Assembly (NCBI RefSeq): GCF_014287775.1
Contig: NZ_JACOOZ010000006.1
Span: 1 to 64,000, forward strand
DNA: 64,000 bases
DNA from: Eubacterium_G segne
GTDB lineage: Bacteria > Bacillota > Clostridia > Lachnospirales > Lachnospiraceae
Direction of reading: 5' to 3'
Part shown: positions 53,425-61,464 of the stretch, one piece after another
How the letters are laid out: each line of letters begins with the position of its first letter
Position numbering within the stretch: the first letter of the stretch is position 1
The notes under the pieces: model-generated
Told to the model about the DNA's origin: nothing
Database searches by the model: none
The model's input: only the letters and a program-made list of their open reading frames with translations
Position numbers and translations under genes: made by a program

Positions 53425-54237
53425 ATGAAAATAGGAAAATATGAATTTGATTTAGATAAAGAGCCGGTAATAATGGGAATTTTAAATGTAACACCGGATT
53501 CATTTTCTGATGGTGGAAAATGGAACAGCTTGGACAAGGCTTTAGAGCATACCCGGCAGATGATTGATGATGGGGCAAAAATAATCGATATAGGGGGAGA
53601 GTCCACAAGACCGGGCTACACTCTTATAAGTGATGAAGAAGAAATAAGCAGAGTTGTGCCTGTAATAGAGGCTGTAAAGGAAAGATTTGATGTGGCAGTT
53701 TCCCTTGACACATACAAAACAGGAGTGGCACGGGAAGGAATTAAAGCAGGAGCAGATATGATAAATGATGTCTGGGGCTTTAAATGGGGCAAAAAGGATA
53801 TGGCTGACCTTGTTGCGGAAACTAAGGTGGCAGCCTGTGTAATGCATAATAGAGATAATACAAATTATAATAACTTTGTGGAAGATGTTTTAAATGATTT
53901 AAGAGAGTCTTTGGAAATTGCCCACAAGGCCGGGGTAAAAGATTCACAGATAGTGCTTGATCCGGGAGTTGGATTTGGAAAGGATTATCCCCAGAATCTT
54001 ATGGTTATTAATGAAGTTAACCGTTTAAAGGAACTGGGACTTCCGGTGCTCCTTGGAACTTCAAGAAAATCAGTTATAGGGCTTACCCTTGATGTGGACA
54101 GAGATGACAGAATGGCAGGAACAGTAGCCACAACAGTTATGGGTTATGAAAGAGGATGCACCATTTTCAGGGTTCATGATGTTAAGGAAAATTATCAGGC
54201 TCTTATGATGGCAAAAGCCATAAAAAATGTAAAATAA
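53425..54237 (+). CDS. folP: Dihydropteroate synthase
   Basis: DHPS condenses pterin diphosphate with p-aminobenzoate and is the sulfonamide target. The 270-residue TIM barrel shows IMGILNVTPDSFSDGG (about residues 16-31), DIGGESTRPGY (about 55-65), DPGVGFGKDY and LLGTSRKS (about 210-217). It is the third gene of the folate cluster, 14 bases after folE. Confidence 0.96.
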   Translation: MKIGKYEFDLDKEPVIMGILNVTPDSFSDGGKWNSLDKALEHTRQMIDDGAKIIDIGGESTRPGYTLISDEEEISRVVPVIEAVKERFDVAVSLDTYKTGVAREGIKAGADMINDVWGFKWGKKDMADLVAETKVAACVMHNRDNTNYNNFVEDVLNDLRESLEIAHKAGVKDSQIVLDPGVGFGKDYPQNLMVINEVNRLKELGLPVLLGTSRKSVIGLTLDVDRDDRMAGTVATTVMGYERGCTIFRVHDVKENYQALMMAKAIKNVK

Positions 54238-54247
54238 AGGATATAAT

Positions 54248-55114
54248 ATGGATTGTATAAAAATCAGACAGTTAGAGGTATTTGCTTACCATGGCTGTAA
54301 TGAAGAAGAAAAAATAAACGGACAGAAGTTTTATGTGGATGCGGATTTGTTTACTGATGTAAGAACTCCCGGAATGAGTGATGATTTGGAGGAAACAGTA
54401 AATTACTCTAAGGCATGTAAGTTTATTAATAAGTTTATGACGGAAAACAGATTTGATTTAATTGAAGCTGTTGCAGAACAGACAGCAAGAGGGCTTTTAA
54501 AGGAATTTCCTAAGATTAAGGAAGTGGAGCTTACCATAAATAAGCCTAATGCACCTATAAAGCTGCCTTTTGGCAATGTGGCTGTTACAGTCAGAAGAAA
54601 GTGGAGCAGAGCATATTTAAGCATTGGCTCTAATATGGGAGATAAGGAAGAATACCTTAATCAGGCAATAGAAGGTCTTTATGATGATGAAAACTGTAGG
54701 GTCAGCATAGTATCAAAGTTTATTGAAACAGAGCCATATGGACCAGTGGAGCAGGATAATTTCTTAAATGGATGTGTAGAAATTGAGACATTGTACTCTC
54801 CGAAAGAATTATTGAGGAAGGTTAATATAATTGAGTTAGAAGCCGGAAGAACAAGGGAGATTCATTGGGGACCAAGAACTCTTGATATTGATATTATTTT
54901 GTTTGATAATGAAATTGTTAATTTACCGGATTTGAAAATTCCACATATTGAGATGCATAAGAGATTATTTGTGTTAGAACCTTTAAATCAGATAGCACCA
55001 TATGCCGTTCATCCGATTTTTAACAAGACGGTTTCACAATTGTTAGAGGATTTACAGCCACAAAATAAGTGTAGTGGATGTGGCGGATGTAGTTTTAGGC
55101 AGCAGAATGATTAG
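54248..55114 (+). CDS. folBK: Fused dihydroneopterin aldolase / HPPK
   Basis: The 288-residue bifunctional protein has FolB (about 1-117; LEVFAYHGCNEEEK, VNYSKACKFI, IKLPFGNVAVTVRRK) followed by 6-hydroxymethyl-dihydropterin pyrophosphokinase FolK (about 119-270; AYLSIGSNMGDKEEYL, GPRTLDIDIILFDN). These supply the pterin substrate for FolP. The C-terminus has an unusual tail with C275, C278 and C281 (CSGCGGC), a possible metal site not required by either enzyme. Confidence 0.93.
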   Translation: MDCIKIRQLEVFAYHGCNEEEKINGQKFYVDADLFTDVRTPGMSDDLEETVNYSKACKFINKFMTENRFDLIEAVAEQTARGLLKEFPKIKEVELTINKPNAPIKLPFGNVAVTVRRKWSRAYLSIGSNMGDKEEYLNQAIEGLYDDENCRVSIVSKFIETEPYGPVEQDNFLNGCVEIETLYSPKELLRKVNIIELEAGRTREIHWGPRTLDIDIILFDNEIVNLPDLKIPHIEMHKRLFVLEPLNQIAPYAVHPIFNKTVSQLLEDLQPQNKCSGCGGCSFRQQND

Positions 55115-55199
55115 CCGGGATAGTTAAGTGTTCTGATTGGTATAAAAAGTTCAAAGATAGATTACGTTAAGAAATATTTTTCATTATGAAAGGAACAAA

Positions 55200-56327
55200 A
55201 TGAGAGATTTACAGGACAGCAGAAAAGAGATAGACATTATTGATGAACAGATTATAAGGCTTTTTGAGAAAAGAATGGATATATGTAAGGATGTGGCAGC
55301 ATATAAGCTTCACACGGGAAAGCCGGTTTTAGACAGAAAGAGAGAGTTAGATAAGTTAAAAACTTTAAAGGCTCAGGCAAGTAATAAATTTTACGGACAT
55401 GGTGTGGAAGAACTTTTTGAGCAGATTATGTCCATGAGCAGAAAAATGCAGTATAAGTTACTTACGGAAGAAGGGGTAAACAGCGATATTGGCTTTGATA
55501 TTGTGGATGATTTGCCAAAGGAAGATGTTACGGTAGCTTATCAGGGAATACCGGGAGCGTACAGCCAGCAGGCTGCTACGGAATATTTTGGTGATAAGTC
55601 AAGTTATGTTAACGTGTCGACTTTCAGAGAGGCTATGAAATATGTAAGAGATGGCAAGGCTGATTATGCCGTGCTTCCTTTTGAAAATTCATCAGCAGGA
55701 ATTGTTACGGATGTTTACGACTTGTTAGTAGAATTTCATAATTATATTGTGGATACCTTTGATGTTAAAATTGAGCATTGTCTTTGTGGTATAAAAGGTT
55801 CTAAAATTGAGGATATTAAGGATGTTTATTCTCATCCCCAGGCTTTTATGCAAAGTAACGCATTTATCGAAGAACATGGCTGGGGAAAGGTTAATCTGGC
55901 TAACACTGCAATAAGTGCCAGATATATTTCAGAGCAGTCTGACAAATCAAGAGGCTGTATAGCCAGTGCTAATGCAGCAAAAATATACGGACTTGATATT
56001 TTACATAAAGGAATTAACTTCAATGCAACTAATACAACAAAGTTTATAATTATCAGCAGGAATAAAATTGCGAGACGTAATGCTGACCTTATTTGTATTA
56101 GCTTTGAAATGCCTCACGAAAGTGGTACATTGTATCAGATGTTGTCTCACATTATTTACAATGATCTTAACATGACAAGAATCGAGTCAAGACCTGTTCC
56201 GGAGAAAAAATGGGAATATCGGTTTTATGTTGAGTTTGAAGGAAAATCCACACAGGCAGGTGCCATAAATGCCCTTAGCGGAATTAATGCAGAATCAATT
56301 AACATGCGAATCCTTGGAAATTATTAA
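55200..56327 (+). CDS. pheA: Bifunctional chorismate mutase / prephenate dehydratase
   Basis: PheA converts chorismate to phenylpyruvate for phenylalanine synthesis. The 375-residue protein has an N-terminal AroQ-type chorismate mutase (about 1-88), a prephenate dehydratase domain (about 109-285; YQGIPGAYSQQAA, FENSSAGIVTDVYDLL, NTTKFIIISR) and a C-terminal ACT domain (about 295-375; ESRPVPEKKWEYRFYVE), the site of phenylalanine feedback inhibition. It is a single gene with an AAAGGA site. Confidence 0.94.
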   Translation: MRDLQDSRKEIDIIDEQIIRLFEKRMDICKDVAAYKLHTGKPVLDRKRELDKLKTLKAQASNKFYGHGVEELFEQIMSMSRKMQYKLLTEEGVNSDIGFDIVDDLPKEDVTVAYQGIPGAYSQQAATEYFGDKSSYVNVSTFREAMKYVRDGKADYAVLPFENSSAGIVTDVYDLLVEFHNYIVDTFDVKIEHCLCGIKGSKIEDIKDVYSHPQAFMQSNAFIEEHGWGKVNLANTAISARYISEQSDKSRGCIASANAAKIYGLDILHKGINFNATNTTKFIIISRNKIARRNADLICISFEMPHESGTLYQMLSHIIYNDLNMTRIESRPVPEKKWEYRFYVEFEGKSTQAGAINALSGINAESINMRILGNY

Positions 56328-56473
56328 AGAATAACTATGTTGTGTGGGGAGCGATTGCAGGAAAAGAGGACTGTGTATATTGGAAAAACAGGCTGGATAT
56401 TAGTAAGGATGTAGAAGAAATAAGATATTGGAAATAAAATATCAGAAATAAAATATCGGAAATTTAAAGATAG

Positions 56474-56517
56474 GCGGTTGGATGGCTTCAATAGAGAAAT
56501 CCAACTGCTTATTTTTG
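56474..56517 (+). terminator. Terminator after pheA
   Basis: GCGGTTGGAT (56474-56483) pairs with ATCCAACTGC (56499-56508) with one G-U, then TTATTTTT. The stem starts about 145 bases after the pheA stop. Confidence 0.7.
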
Positions 56518-57082
56518 CGGTGGAATTGATTGTGAATATTATGGGGTATTATAATTGAGCGTGAAAAATTGAAAAGTACATTAAATTTGAAAATATATCA
56601 AATATTTCATGTAAATGTTTTGACATTACGAGCTTGAAAAGTGCTTGTGTAGAGAAAAAATACATAAAATTTGAAAATATAACATATATTTCTTGTAAAT
56701 TCAGGAGTTTCATAAGATTTGAGGTTGGTTCAGAAGAGAAAAATGCATTGAAAATCACAAAAACAACAAATATTCTTGTAAAATTTGAATTCTCACTTGG
56801 GGTATTTTTAGGGATTTAATAACTGTTATATTGTGTTATAAAAATCTCGTTAAACCCTTGAAAACACTAAAGTTTTCGCGGGTGTCCTCTCCGTCACATC
56901 TTGTATCGTGTTATATTGTTCTATCCTTGTTTACGAATCCTCATAAGGGAAATATAATCCGGTAACAACTTATAACAAATTATGAAAATGGCAGTTGGGA
57001 CCGGAAGAAATGCTTATAATACATTTTCAAGAAGGGATTGATGCGGAGGATAGTCTCAAAGTTTGGTAAATATTAAAATTTG
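56518..57082 (+). other. Gap between pheA and the toxin-antitoxin pair
   Basis: Apart from the imperfect repeats, it holds a hairpin GAAAAC-ACTAAA-GTTTTC (56860-56877 region) followed by a GC-richer stretch (about 56878-56905) unlike its surroundings. Open frames here (for example 56634-56819) have no ribosome binding site and follow the repeat, so I do not call a gene. Possibly a relic of an inserted element. Confidence 0.4.
56583..56700 (+). repeat. Imperfect 34-base direct repeat
   Basis: A 34-base unit beginning AAATTTGAAAATATA at 56583-56616 recurs at 56667-56700 with 31 of 34 bases identical, 84 bases apart. A third partial copy (AAATATTCTTGTAAA) lies near 56764. No gene accounts for it. 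Confidence 0.65.
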
Positions 57083-57130
57083 CACAAATCGAACGATTTT
57101 GTTGATAAAATCGTTCGATTTGTGTATAAT
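57083..57130 (+). promoter_or_regulatory. Palindromic operator-promoter of the toxin-antitoxin operon
   Basis: An 18-bp perfect inverted repeat, CACAAATCGAACGATTTT (57083-57100) and its complement (57107-57124), flanks GTTGAT. TTGATA (57102-57107), 17 bases and TATAAT (57125-57130) form a near-consensus promoter whose spacer is the right arm. Binding by the antitoxin or TA complex here would give autoregulation. Confidence 0.8.
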
Positions 57131-57198
57131 ATAACTGAAAAGAGAGATTCTATTTTTTAGACGATAAATAATTATTCTTCAAGAAAGGGGATGATGAT

Positions 57199-57414
57199 AT
57201 GTCTATTACTGCAACTGAATTAAAAACTAATCTTGGTAAATACCTTATGCTTGCAGAAACAGAGGATATTTATATTACCCGTAACGGAAAAGTTGTTGCA
57301 AAATTGTCTAATCCATATCAGGACAGAGTAGATGTTGCTAAGTCATTGTTTGGTGTTCTTCCAAATGATATGACGCTGGAAGAAGCACGGGAAGAAAGGT
57401 TGAATACAATATGA
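57199..57414 (+). CDS. Antitoxin, Phd/YefM-like
   Basis: The 71-residue protein has the Phd/YefM pattern: MSITATELKTNLGKYLMLAE at the start and IYITRNGKVVAKLSNP (about 25-40), followed by an acidic Glu/Arg-rich C-terminal tail that would wrap the toxin. It overlaps the PIN toxin gene by 4 bases (ATGA), and AAAGGGG precedes the start. It is expected to bind the palindrome at 57083-57124. Confidence 0.85.
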   Translation: MSITATELKTNLGKYLMLAETEDIYITRNGKVVAKLSNPYQDRVDVAKSLFGVLPNDMTLEEAREERLNTI

Positions 57415-57842
57415 GAGTTTTAGTTGATACTTGTGTTATCATCGATGCGTTACAGTCTCGTGTCCCGTTTGCTGAAGCAGCACAAAAGCTCTTTATATAT
57501 TCTGCAAATAAGCAATTTGAGGGTTATATTACTGCAAAGTCAGTTACAGATATCTATTATCTGACACATCGTTTAACACATAGCGATGCAGAAACACGAA
57601 AGATTTTGAGTAAACTGTTTACTTTATTTCATTTGTTGGATACTACTTCTTTAGATTGCCGAAAAGCAATATCTTCTGAAATTGGTGATTATGAAGATGC
57701 TATTATGGTGGAAACAGCAATTCGTTCAGAAATGGATTGCATAGTAACCAGAAATATGAAAGACTATGCGAAATCTTCTGTTAAGGTGTGTGAACCTTCT
57801 GCATTAATAAAGTTATTAGATGAGGGAAACGAAACTGAATAG
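57411..57842 (+). CDS. PIN-domain toxin (VapC-like)
   Basis: The 143-residue protein is a single PIN domain: VLVDTCVIIDAL (residues 3-14) with D6, a central acidic residue in YEDAIMVETA (about 93-102) and D115-type acid in CIVTRNMKDYAKS, which together bind Mg2+ for RNA cleavage. It is translationally coupled to the antitoxin. Targets of such toxins are often tRNA or rRNA; the target here is unknown. Confidence 0.88.
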   Translation: MRVLVDTCVIIDALQSRVPFAEAAQKLFIYSANKQFEGYITAKSVTDIYYLTHRLTHSDAETRKILSKLFTLFHLLDTTSLDCRKAISSEIGDYEDAIMVETAIRSEMDCIVTRNMKDYAKSSVKVCEPSALIKLLDEGNETE

Positions 57843-57928
57843 AACAGGAAAGGCGGGATACAGATGAGGAAAAAAAGAGTGATTTCAATATGACCATCCC
57901 CCATGGAATTACCACATTATTAAGATGT

Positions 57929-57977
57929 AAAAAAGTACAGGTGAAGTTTAGTATAAAAAATTCACCTGTACTTTTTA
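57929..57977. terminator. Bidirectional terminator
   Basis: AAAAAGTACAGGTGAA (57930-57945) and TTCACCTGTACTTTTT (57961-57976) are a perfect 16-bp inverted repeat with A-rich and T-rich ends, between the converging toxin and citrate-synthase-like genes. Confidence 0.85.
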
Positions 57978-58056
57978 TGTCCACATTAGCTATTACTACA
58001 TGCGTTAGTTATTTGGCACAAACACCTGTATCAACTATTTAATACCAATCCCCTGA

Positions 58057-59427
58057 TTACTCAATGCGACTACATTTCTTATATTGTTCCTCTAACTCCT
58101 CGTCGCTTATCATTGTAATACGTCCCTGGTCATACTGTTCACAAACCCAGGAATATATTTTAACCACAACAGGATCATTTTTAGAAACTGCAGGTAAGCC
58201 CAGCTTTTTGTTGTATTGATTTACCCAGAAAGCAACGCCGGCAACACCGGATGTGTTAGTTACGGAAACTTTAGGTGGACGGTCTAATATAGATTCCGTA
58301 TCAAAAATATTATATATTTCAGGGTTTTTCATCATGCCATCAGCATGGATTCCGGCACGGGTTAGATTGAAATTGTCACCAACAAAAGGCGTCATAGGTG
58401 GCAAATCATAATCAGTTTCATTTTTAATATAATCAGCAATTTCAGTAATTACTTCAGGATGCATTCCATTCATTGTTCCGCGAAGGGATGCGTACTCAAA
58501 AACCATTGCCTCCAAAGGAACATTACCGGTACGTTCGCCAATGCCAAGAAGTGAACAGTTTACGGCACTGGCACCATACATCCAGGCAGTAGCGGCATTT
58601 ACAACGCCTTTATAAAAATCATTGTGTCCATGCCATTCAATCATATCACTGGGAACTCCTGCGTAATGCTGAAGTCCGTAAATAATGCCGGATACGCTTC
58701 TTGGAAGAGCAACACCGGGATATGGAACACCAAGACCTAATGTATCACAGGCACGAACCTTAATAGGAATGTGACATTCCTGGGAAATCTGCATGAGCTG
58801 GCTGGCAAAAGGAACAACGAAACCGTAAAAATCAGCCCTTGTTATATCTTCAAAATGGCATCTTGGACGAAGTCCTGCATTAATGCACTCCTTAACAATG
58901 CCTAAGTATTTGTCTAAAGCCTGCTTTCTTGTAAGCCCCATTTTATGAAAAATATGATAATCGGAACAGCTTACAAGAATCCCGGTTTCTTTAACTCCTA
59001 TAGACTTAACCATATCAAAATCTTTTTTATTGGCGCGAATCCAGGTAGTAATTTCCGGGAATTTGTATCCAAGCTCCATACATTTTTCCAATGCCAGACG
59101 GTCTTTTTTTGAGTAAACAAAGAACTCTGTCTGACGAATCATACCATTATCTCCACCTAATTTATGAAGAAGTTTGAAAATATGTACCATCTGGTCAGTT
59201 GTGTAAGGCGCTCTTGATTGCTGACCGTCTCTAAAGGATGTATCGGTAATATATATATCATCAGGCATGTTTGCCGGAACGTGTCGATAGTTAAAAGCTA
59301 TTTTGGGAGTCTCTGAATAGGGAAACATCTCGTGAAAAAGCTCCGGTGAATCGACATCCTGTAATTGATAACTGTAAGGATCCTGTTCTAATAAGTTGGT
59401 TTTATGGCTTAAATTAATTTCCTGCAT
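58057..59427 (-). CDS. Re-citrate synthase-like protein (homocitrate/isopropylmalate synthase family)
   Basis: The 456-residue protein is a DRE-TIM metallolyase: ITDTSFRDGQQSRAPYTTDQ (about residues 60-79) supplies the catalytic Arg and metal Asp, and EWHGHNDFYKG the metal His pair. The opening section (SPELFHEMFPYSETPKI) and overall layout resemble the oxygen-sensitive Re-face citrate synthase known from Clostridium kluyveri rather than LeuA, and it lacks the LeuA regulatory domain. Likely reaction: acetyl-CoA plus oxaloacetate to citrate. Homocitrate synthase is the alternative. AAAGGA lies before ATG 59427. A LysR gene diverges from it. Confidence 0.75.
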   Translation of the reverse strand: MQEINLSHKTNLLEQDPYSYQLQDVDSPELFHEMFPYSETPKIAFNYRHVPANMPDDIYITDTSFRDGQQSRAPYTTDQMVHIFKLLHKLGGDNGMIRQTEFFVYSKKDRLALEKCMELGYKFPEITTWIRANKKDFDMVKSIGVKETGILVSCSDYHIFHKMGLTRKQALDKYLGIVKECINAGLRPRCHFEDITRADFYGFVVPFASQLMQISQECHIPIKVRACDTLGLGVPYPGVALPRSVSGIIYGLQHYAGVPSDMIEWHGHNDFYKGVVNAATAWMYGASAVNCSLLGIGERTGNVPLEAMVFEYASLRGTMNGMHPEVITEIADYIKNETDYDLPPMTPFVGDNFNLTRAGIHADGMMKNPEIYNIFDTESILDRPPKVSVTNTSGVAGVAFWVNQYNKKLGLPAVSKNDPVVVKIYSWVCEQYDQGRITMISDEELEEQYKKCSRIE

Positions 59428-59487
59428 AAGCAAATCCTTTCCATGCCTGAAAATGGCAAAAAATAATATTTGTATTGAAAATATTAT

Positions 59488-59592
59488 ATGCTTAGGATAA
59501 ACTATAAGTAAAGTGAATTATTTAGATTGTTATAATCGAAAAAACTGATTAATCTCAAAGAAAACAAATGAGCGAACTTCATTTCTAAGCAT
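59488..59592. promoter_or_regulatory. Divergent promoter region of the citrate-synthase-like and LysR genes
   Basis: A TGn extended -10, TGTTATAAT (59528-59536), faces the LysR gene. A complementary ATTATA (59483-59488) may serve the other direction. Inverted copies ATGCTTAG (59488-59495) and CTAAGCAT (59585-59592) bracket the region. Confidence 0.45.
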
Positions 59593-59630
59593 GATTTCCA
59601 TGAAATGCCGCTGACAGGAAGGAGAAAATT

Positions 59631-60482
59631 ATGGATATTGAATCATTGAAAACTTTTATTGTACTTTCTAATGTAAAAAATTATACAAGAGCAGCAAATC
59701 AGCTATTTGTCGCCCAATCTACTGTAACCAACAGGATTAACGAGTTAGAGAAGGAATTAAATATATCCCTTTTTTCAAGAAATAACAGGAGAGTGGAACT
59801 AACTATGGAGGGAGAGCAGTTTCTTTTATATGCTGAAAAAGTCATAAAGCTGACAGATGATTCATTATCGGAAATAAGTTCAATACACAAATTTGATAAT
59901 CATATCCGTATAGGGTGTTCAGACTCTGTTTATGAGGCACATTTGTCTTCAATAATATTAGAGCATCAACGGAAATTCCCTAAGGATTCCCTAAAAATAA
60001 TGATTGGAATATCTAACAATTTATTGGAATTGTTACAGGATGATATATTAGATATAGTTTTTAGCTATATACCGCTTAAAAAGGCAGCCTTTTATTGTGA
60101 AATGTATAAACAGGATACCATGGTTTTGGTAACGGATTATAATAATAAAAAATATAAAGAGGGAATAACTCAGAAAGAATTAGTTAATGAAAAATATCTT
60201 ATGTGTAACTTTGCACTACAGGATGTAGGTCAGTTTATAAGAGGGTTGTTCCCAAAATATCAGCAGTTTTCCTTGGAAATTGATGACTGTGCCAAAATCA
60301 TTCCTTTTTTATTAGGACAGGAAAATTATACATTTTTGCCTTGGGATATGGCTAAATCATATATTGAATCAGGTAAGCTGAGAAATATTCCACTGATAGA
60401 TTTTAAAACTCCAATGATAAACAGCTATATAATTGGAAAAAAAGAAAAGCAGTATATGAGAAAAATTATTATGGGAGAGTAG
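59631..60482 (+). CDS. LysR-family transcriptional regulator
   Basis: The 283-residue regulator has the LysR helix-turn-helix (about 1-60; FIVLSNVKNYTRAANQLFVAQSTVTNRI) and a periplasmic-binding-like effector domain (about 88-283). It diverges from the citrate-synthase-like gene, the usual layout for a LysR protein and its target, so it probably controls citrate (hence glutamate) synthesis, in the manner of CcpC- or CitR-type regulators. The effector is unknown. Confidence 0.88.
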   Translation: MDIESLKTFIVLSNVKNYTRAANQLFVAQSTVTNRINELEKELNISLFSRNNRRVELTMEGEQFLLYAEKVIKLTDDSLSEISSIHKFDNHIRIGCSDSVYEAHLSSIILEHQRKFPKDSLKIMIGISNNLLELLQDDILDIVFSYIPLKKAAFYCEMYKQDTMVLVTDYNNKKYKEGITQKELVNEKYLMCNFALQDVGQFIRGLFPKYQQFSLEIDDCAKIIPFLLGQENYTFLPWDMAKSYIESGKLRNIPLIDFKTPMINSYIIGKKEKQYMRKIIMGE

Positions 60483-60509
60483 GATAAAAACATACACGGT
60501 GAGACAGCA

Positions 60510-60559
60510 AAAGTGAAAAAAAAAGTAGAAGATGGGACTACAGGGTTCCATCTTCTACT
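60510..60559 (-). terminator. Terminator of the hydrolase gene
   Basis: AGTAGAAGATGG (from 60524) and CCATCTTCTACT (to 60559) pair. Read on the minus strand, the stem is followed by a long T-run. The stem overlaps the last codons of the hydrolase. Confidence 0.75.
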
Positions 60560-61446
60560 TCTATTCCAGCCTTTATTTCTAAAAACTTAAGTATATCTTC
60601 ATATACCAGTTCTTTTTCTTTTTCATTAAAAACTTCATGCCTCATATCCTGATACAGCTTGTAGTAAGTGTTAGGATAACCGCAACGTTTAAAATGGGTA
60701 ACTGCCTTCTTAAAAGAATAGTCATTTTTTCTACAGGGATCTTCACTACCAGATACAAACATAACCGGAAGAGAAGGATTCTTGCTGGTCCATCCCATTT
60801 TGCTGTAAACAGTCTGCATTAAGTTAAACAACGCATAATAACCGTTTAGCGTGAAAGGGTATCCACACATAGGATCACTATTGTACAACTCTACAACATA
60901 TCTGTCACTGGACAACCATGAATTAACAATTCCTTCTTTTTCAAAAGGCTTCTCAAAGGGACCGTTTACCAGTTTCTCAATCATGGGACTTCTGTAATGC
61001 CAACCCCTAAACAAAGCCAGAAAACGTGTAAAATATTTAGCAACCCCTACAAATCTGTTGTAGGATGGAGAGCCGCTTAAAACTACTGCCTGAACTTCAC
61101 GGGAGTTCTTTTTCAAGTAAGCACGCACAATAAGGGAACCCATACTGTGACCAATGAGAATAAGGGGCAAATGAGGAAATTCCCTTCTTAAAAACATGGT
61201 AAATTCATGTACATCATCAATAAGCCCTTTATATCCTTCCTCCCCAAAGTAGCCTAAATCCTCTTTAGTGAGAATATTTTCACCGTGGCCTCTGATGTCG
61301 GAAATAGCACAGATAAATCCTTTATTGTTAAAATATTTCATTGTTTCAGCATAGCGCTGCCTTGTTTCACACATGCCATGCACAAATTCCATTACACCTA
61401 TGGGTTTAACACCATTAGGTGGGTAAGTTATGGTAGTTGGTCTCAT
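60538..61446 (-). CDS. Alpha/beta hydrolase (monoacylglycerol lipase-like)
   Basis: The 302-residue protein has the alpha/beta-hydrolase fold: oxyanion-region VHGMCETRQRY (about 22-32), the nucleophile elbow GHSMGS with S101, the acid in SGSEDP (about 236-241) and His in MRHEVFNE (about 271-278). It resembles lysophospholipase/monoglyceride lipases. No signal peptide. TAGGAGGC precedes the start. It is 18 bases after the ABC-F gene, probably one transcript. The ester it cleaves is unknown. Confidence 0.88.
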   Translation of the reverse strand: MRPTTITYPPNGVKPIGVMEFVHGMCETRQRYAETMKYFNNKGFICAISDIRGHGENILTKEDLGYFGEEGYKGLIDDVHEFTMFLRREFPHLPLILIGHSMGSLIVRAYLKKNSREVQAVVLSGSPSYNRFVGVAKYFTRFLALFRGWHYRSPMIEKLVNGPFEKPFEKEGIVNSWLSSDRYVVELYNSDPMCGYPFTLNGYYALFNLMQTVYSKMGWTSKNPSLPVMFVSGSEDPCRKNDYSFKKAVTHFKRCGYPNTYYKLYQDMRHEVFNEKEKELVYEDILKFLEIKAGIEVEDGTL

Positions 61447-61464
61447 AAAGCCTCCTAAATGGCA

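Noticed and set aside
56549..56758. Minus-strand 69-codon frame with internally repeated residues
   Set aside because: The residue repeats merely reflect the 34-base DNA repeat; no start signals.
56634..56819. 61-codon frame after pheA
   Set aside because: It is made largely of the AT-rich repeat and lacks a ribosome binding site.
60483..60560. Terminator for the LysR gene
   Set aside because: The T-run is strong only on the minus strand, so it is assigned to the hydrolase gene; it may act weakly in the other direction.
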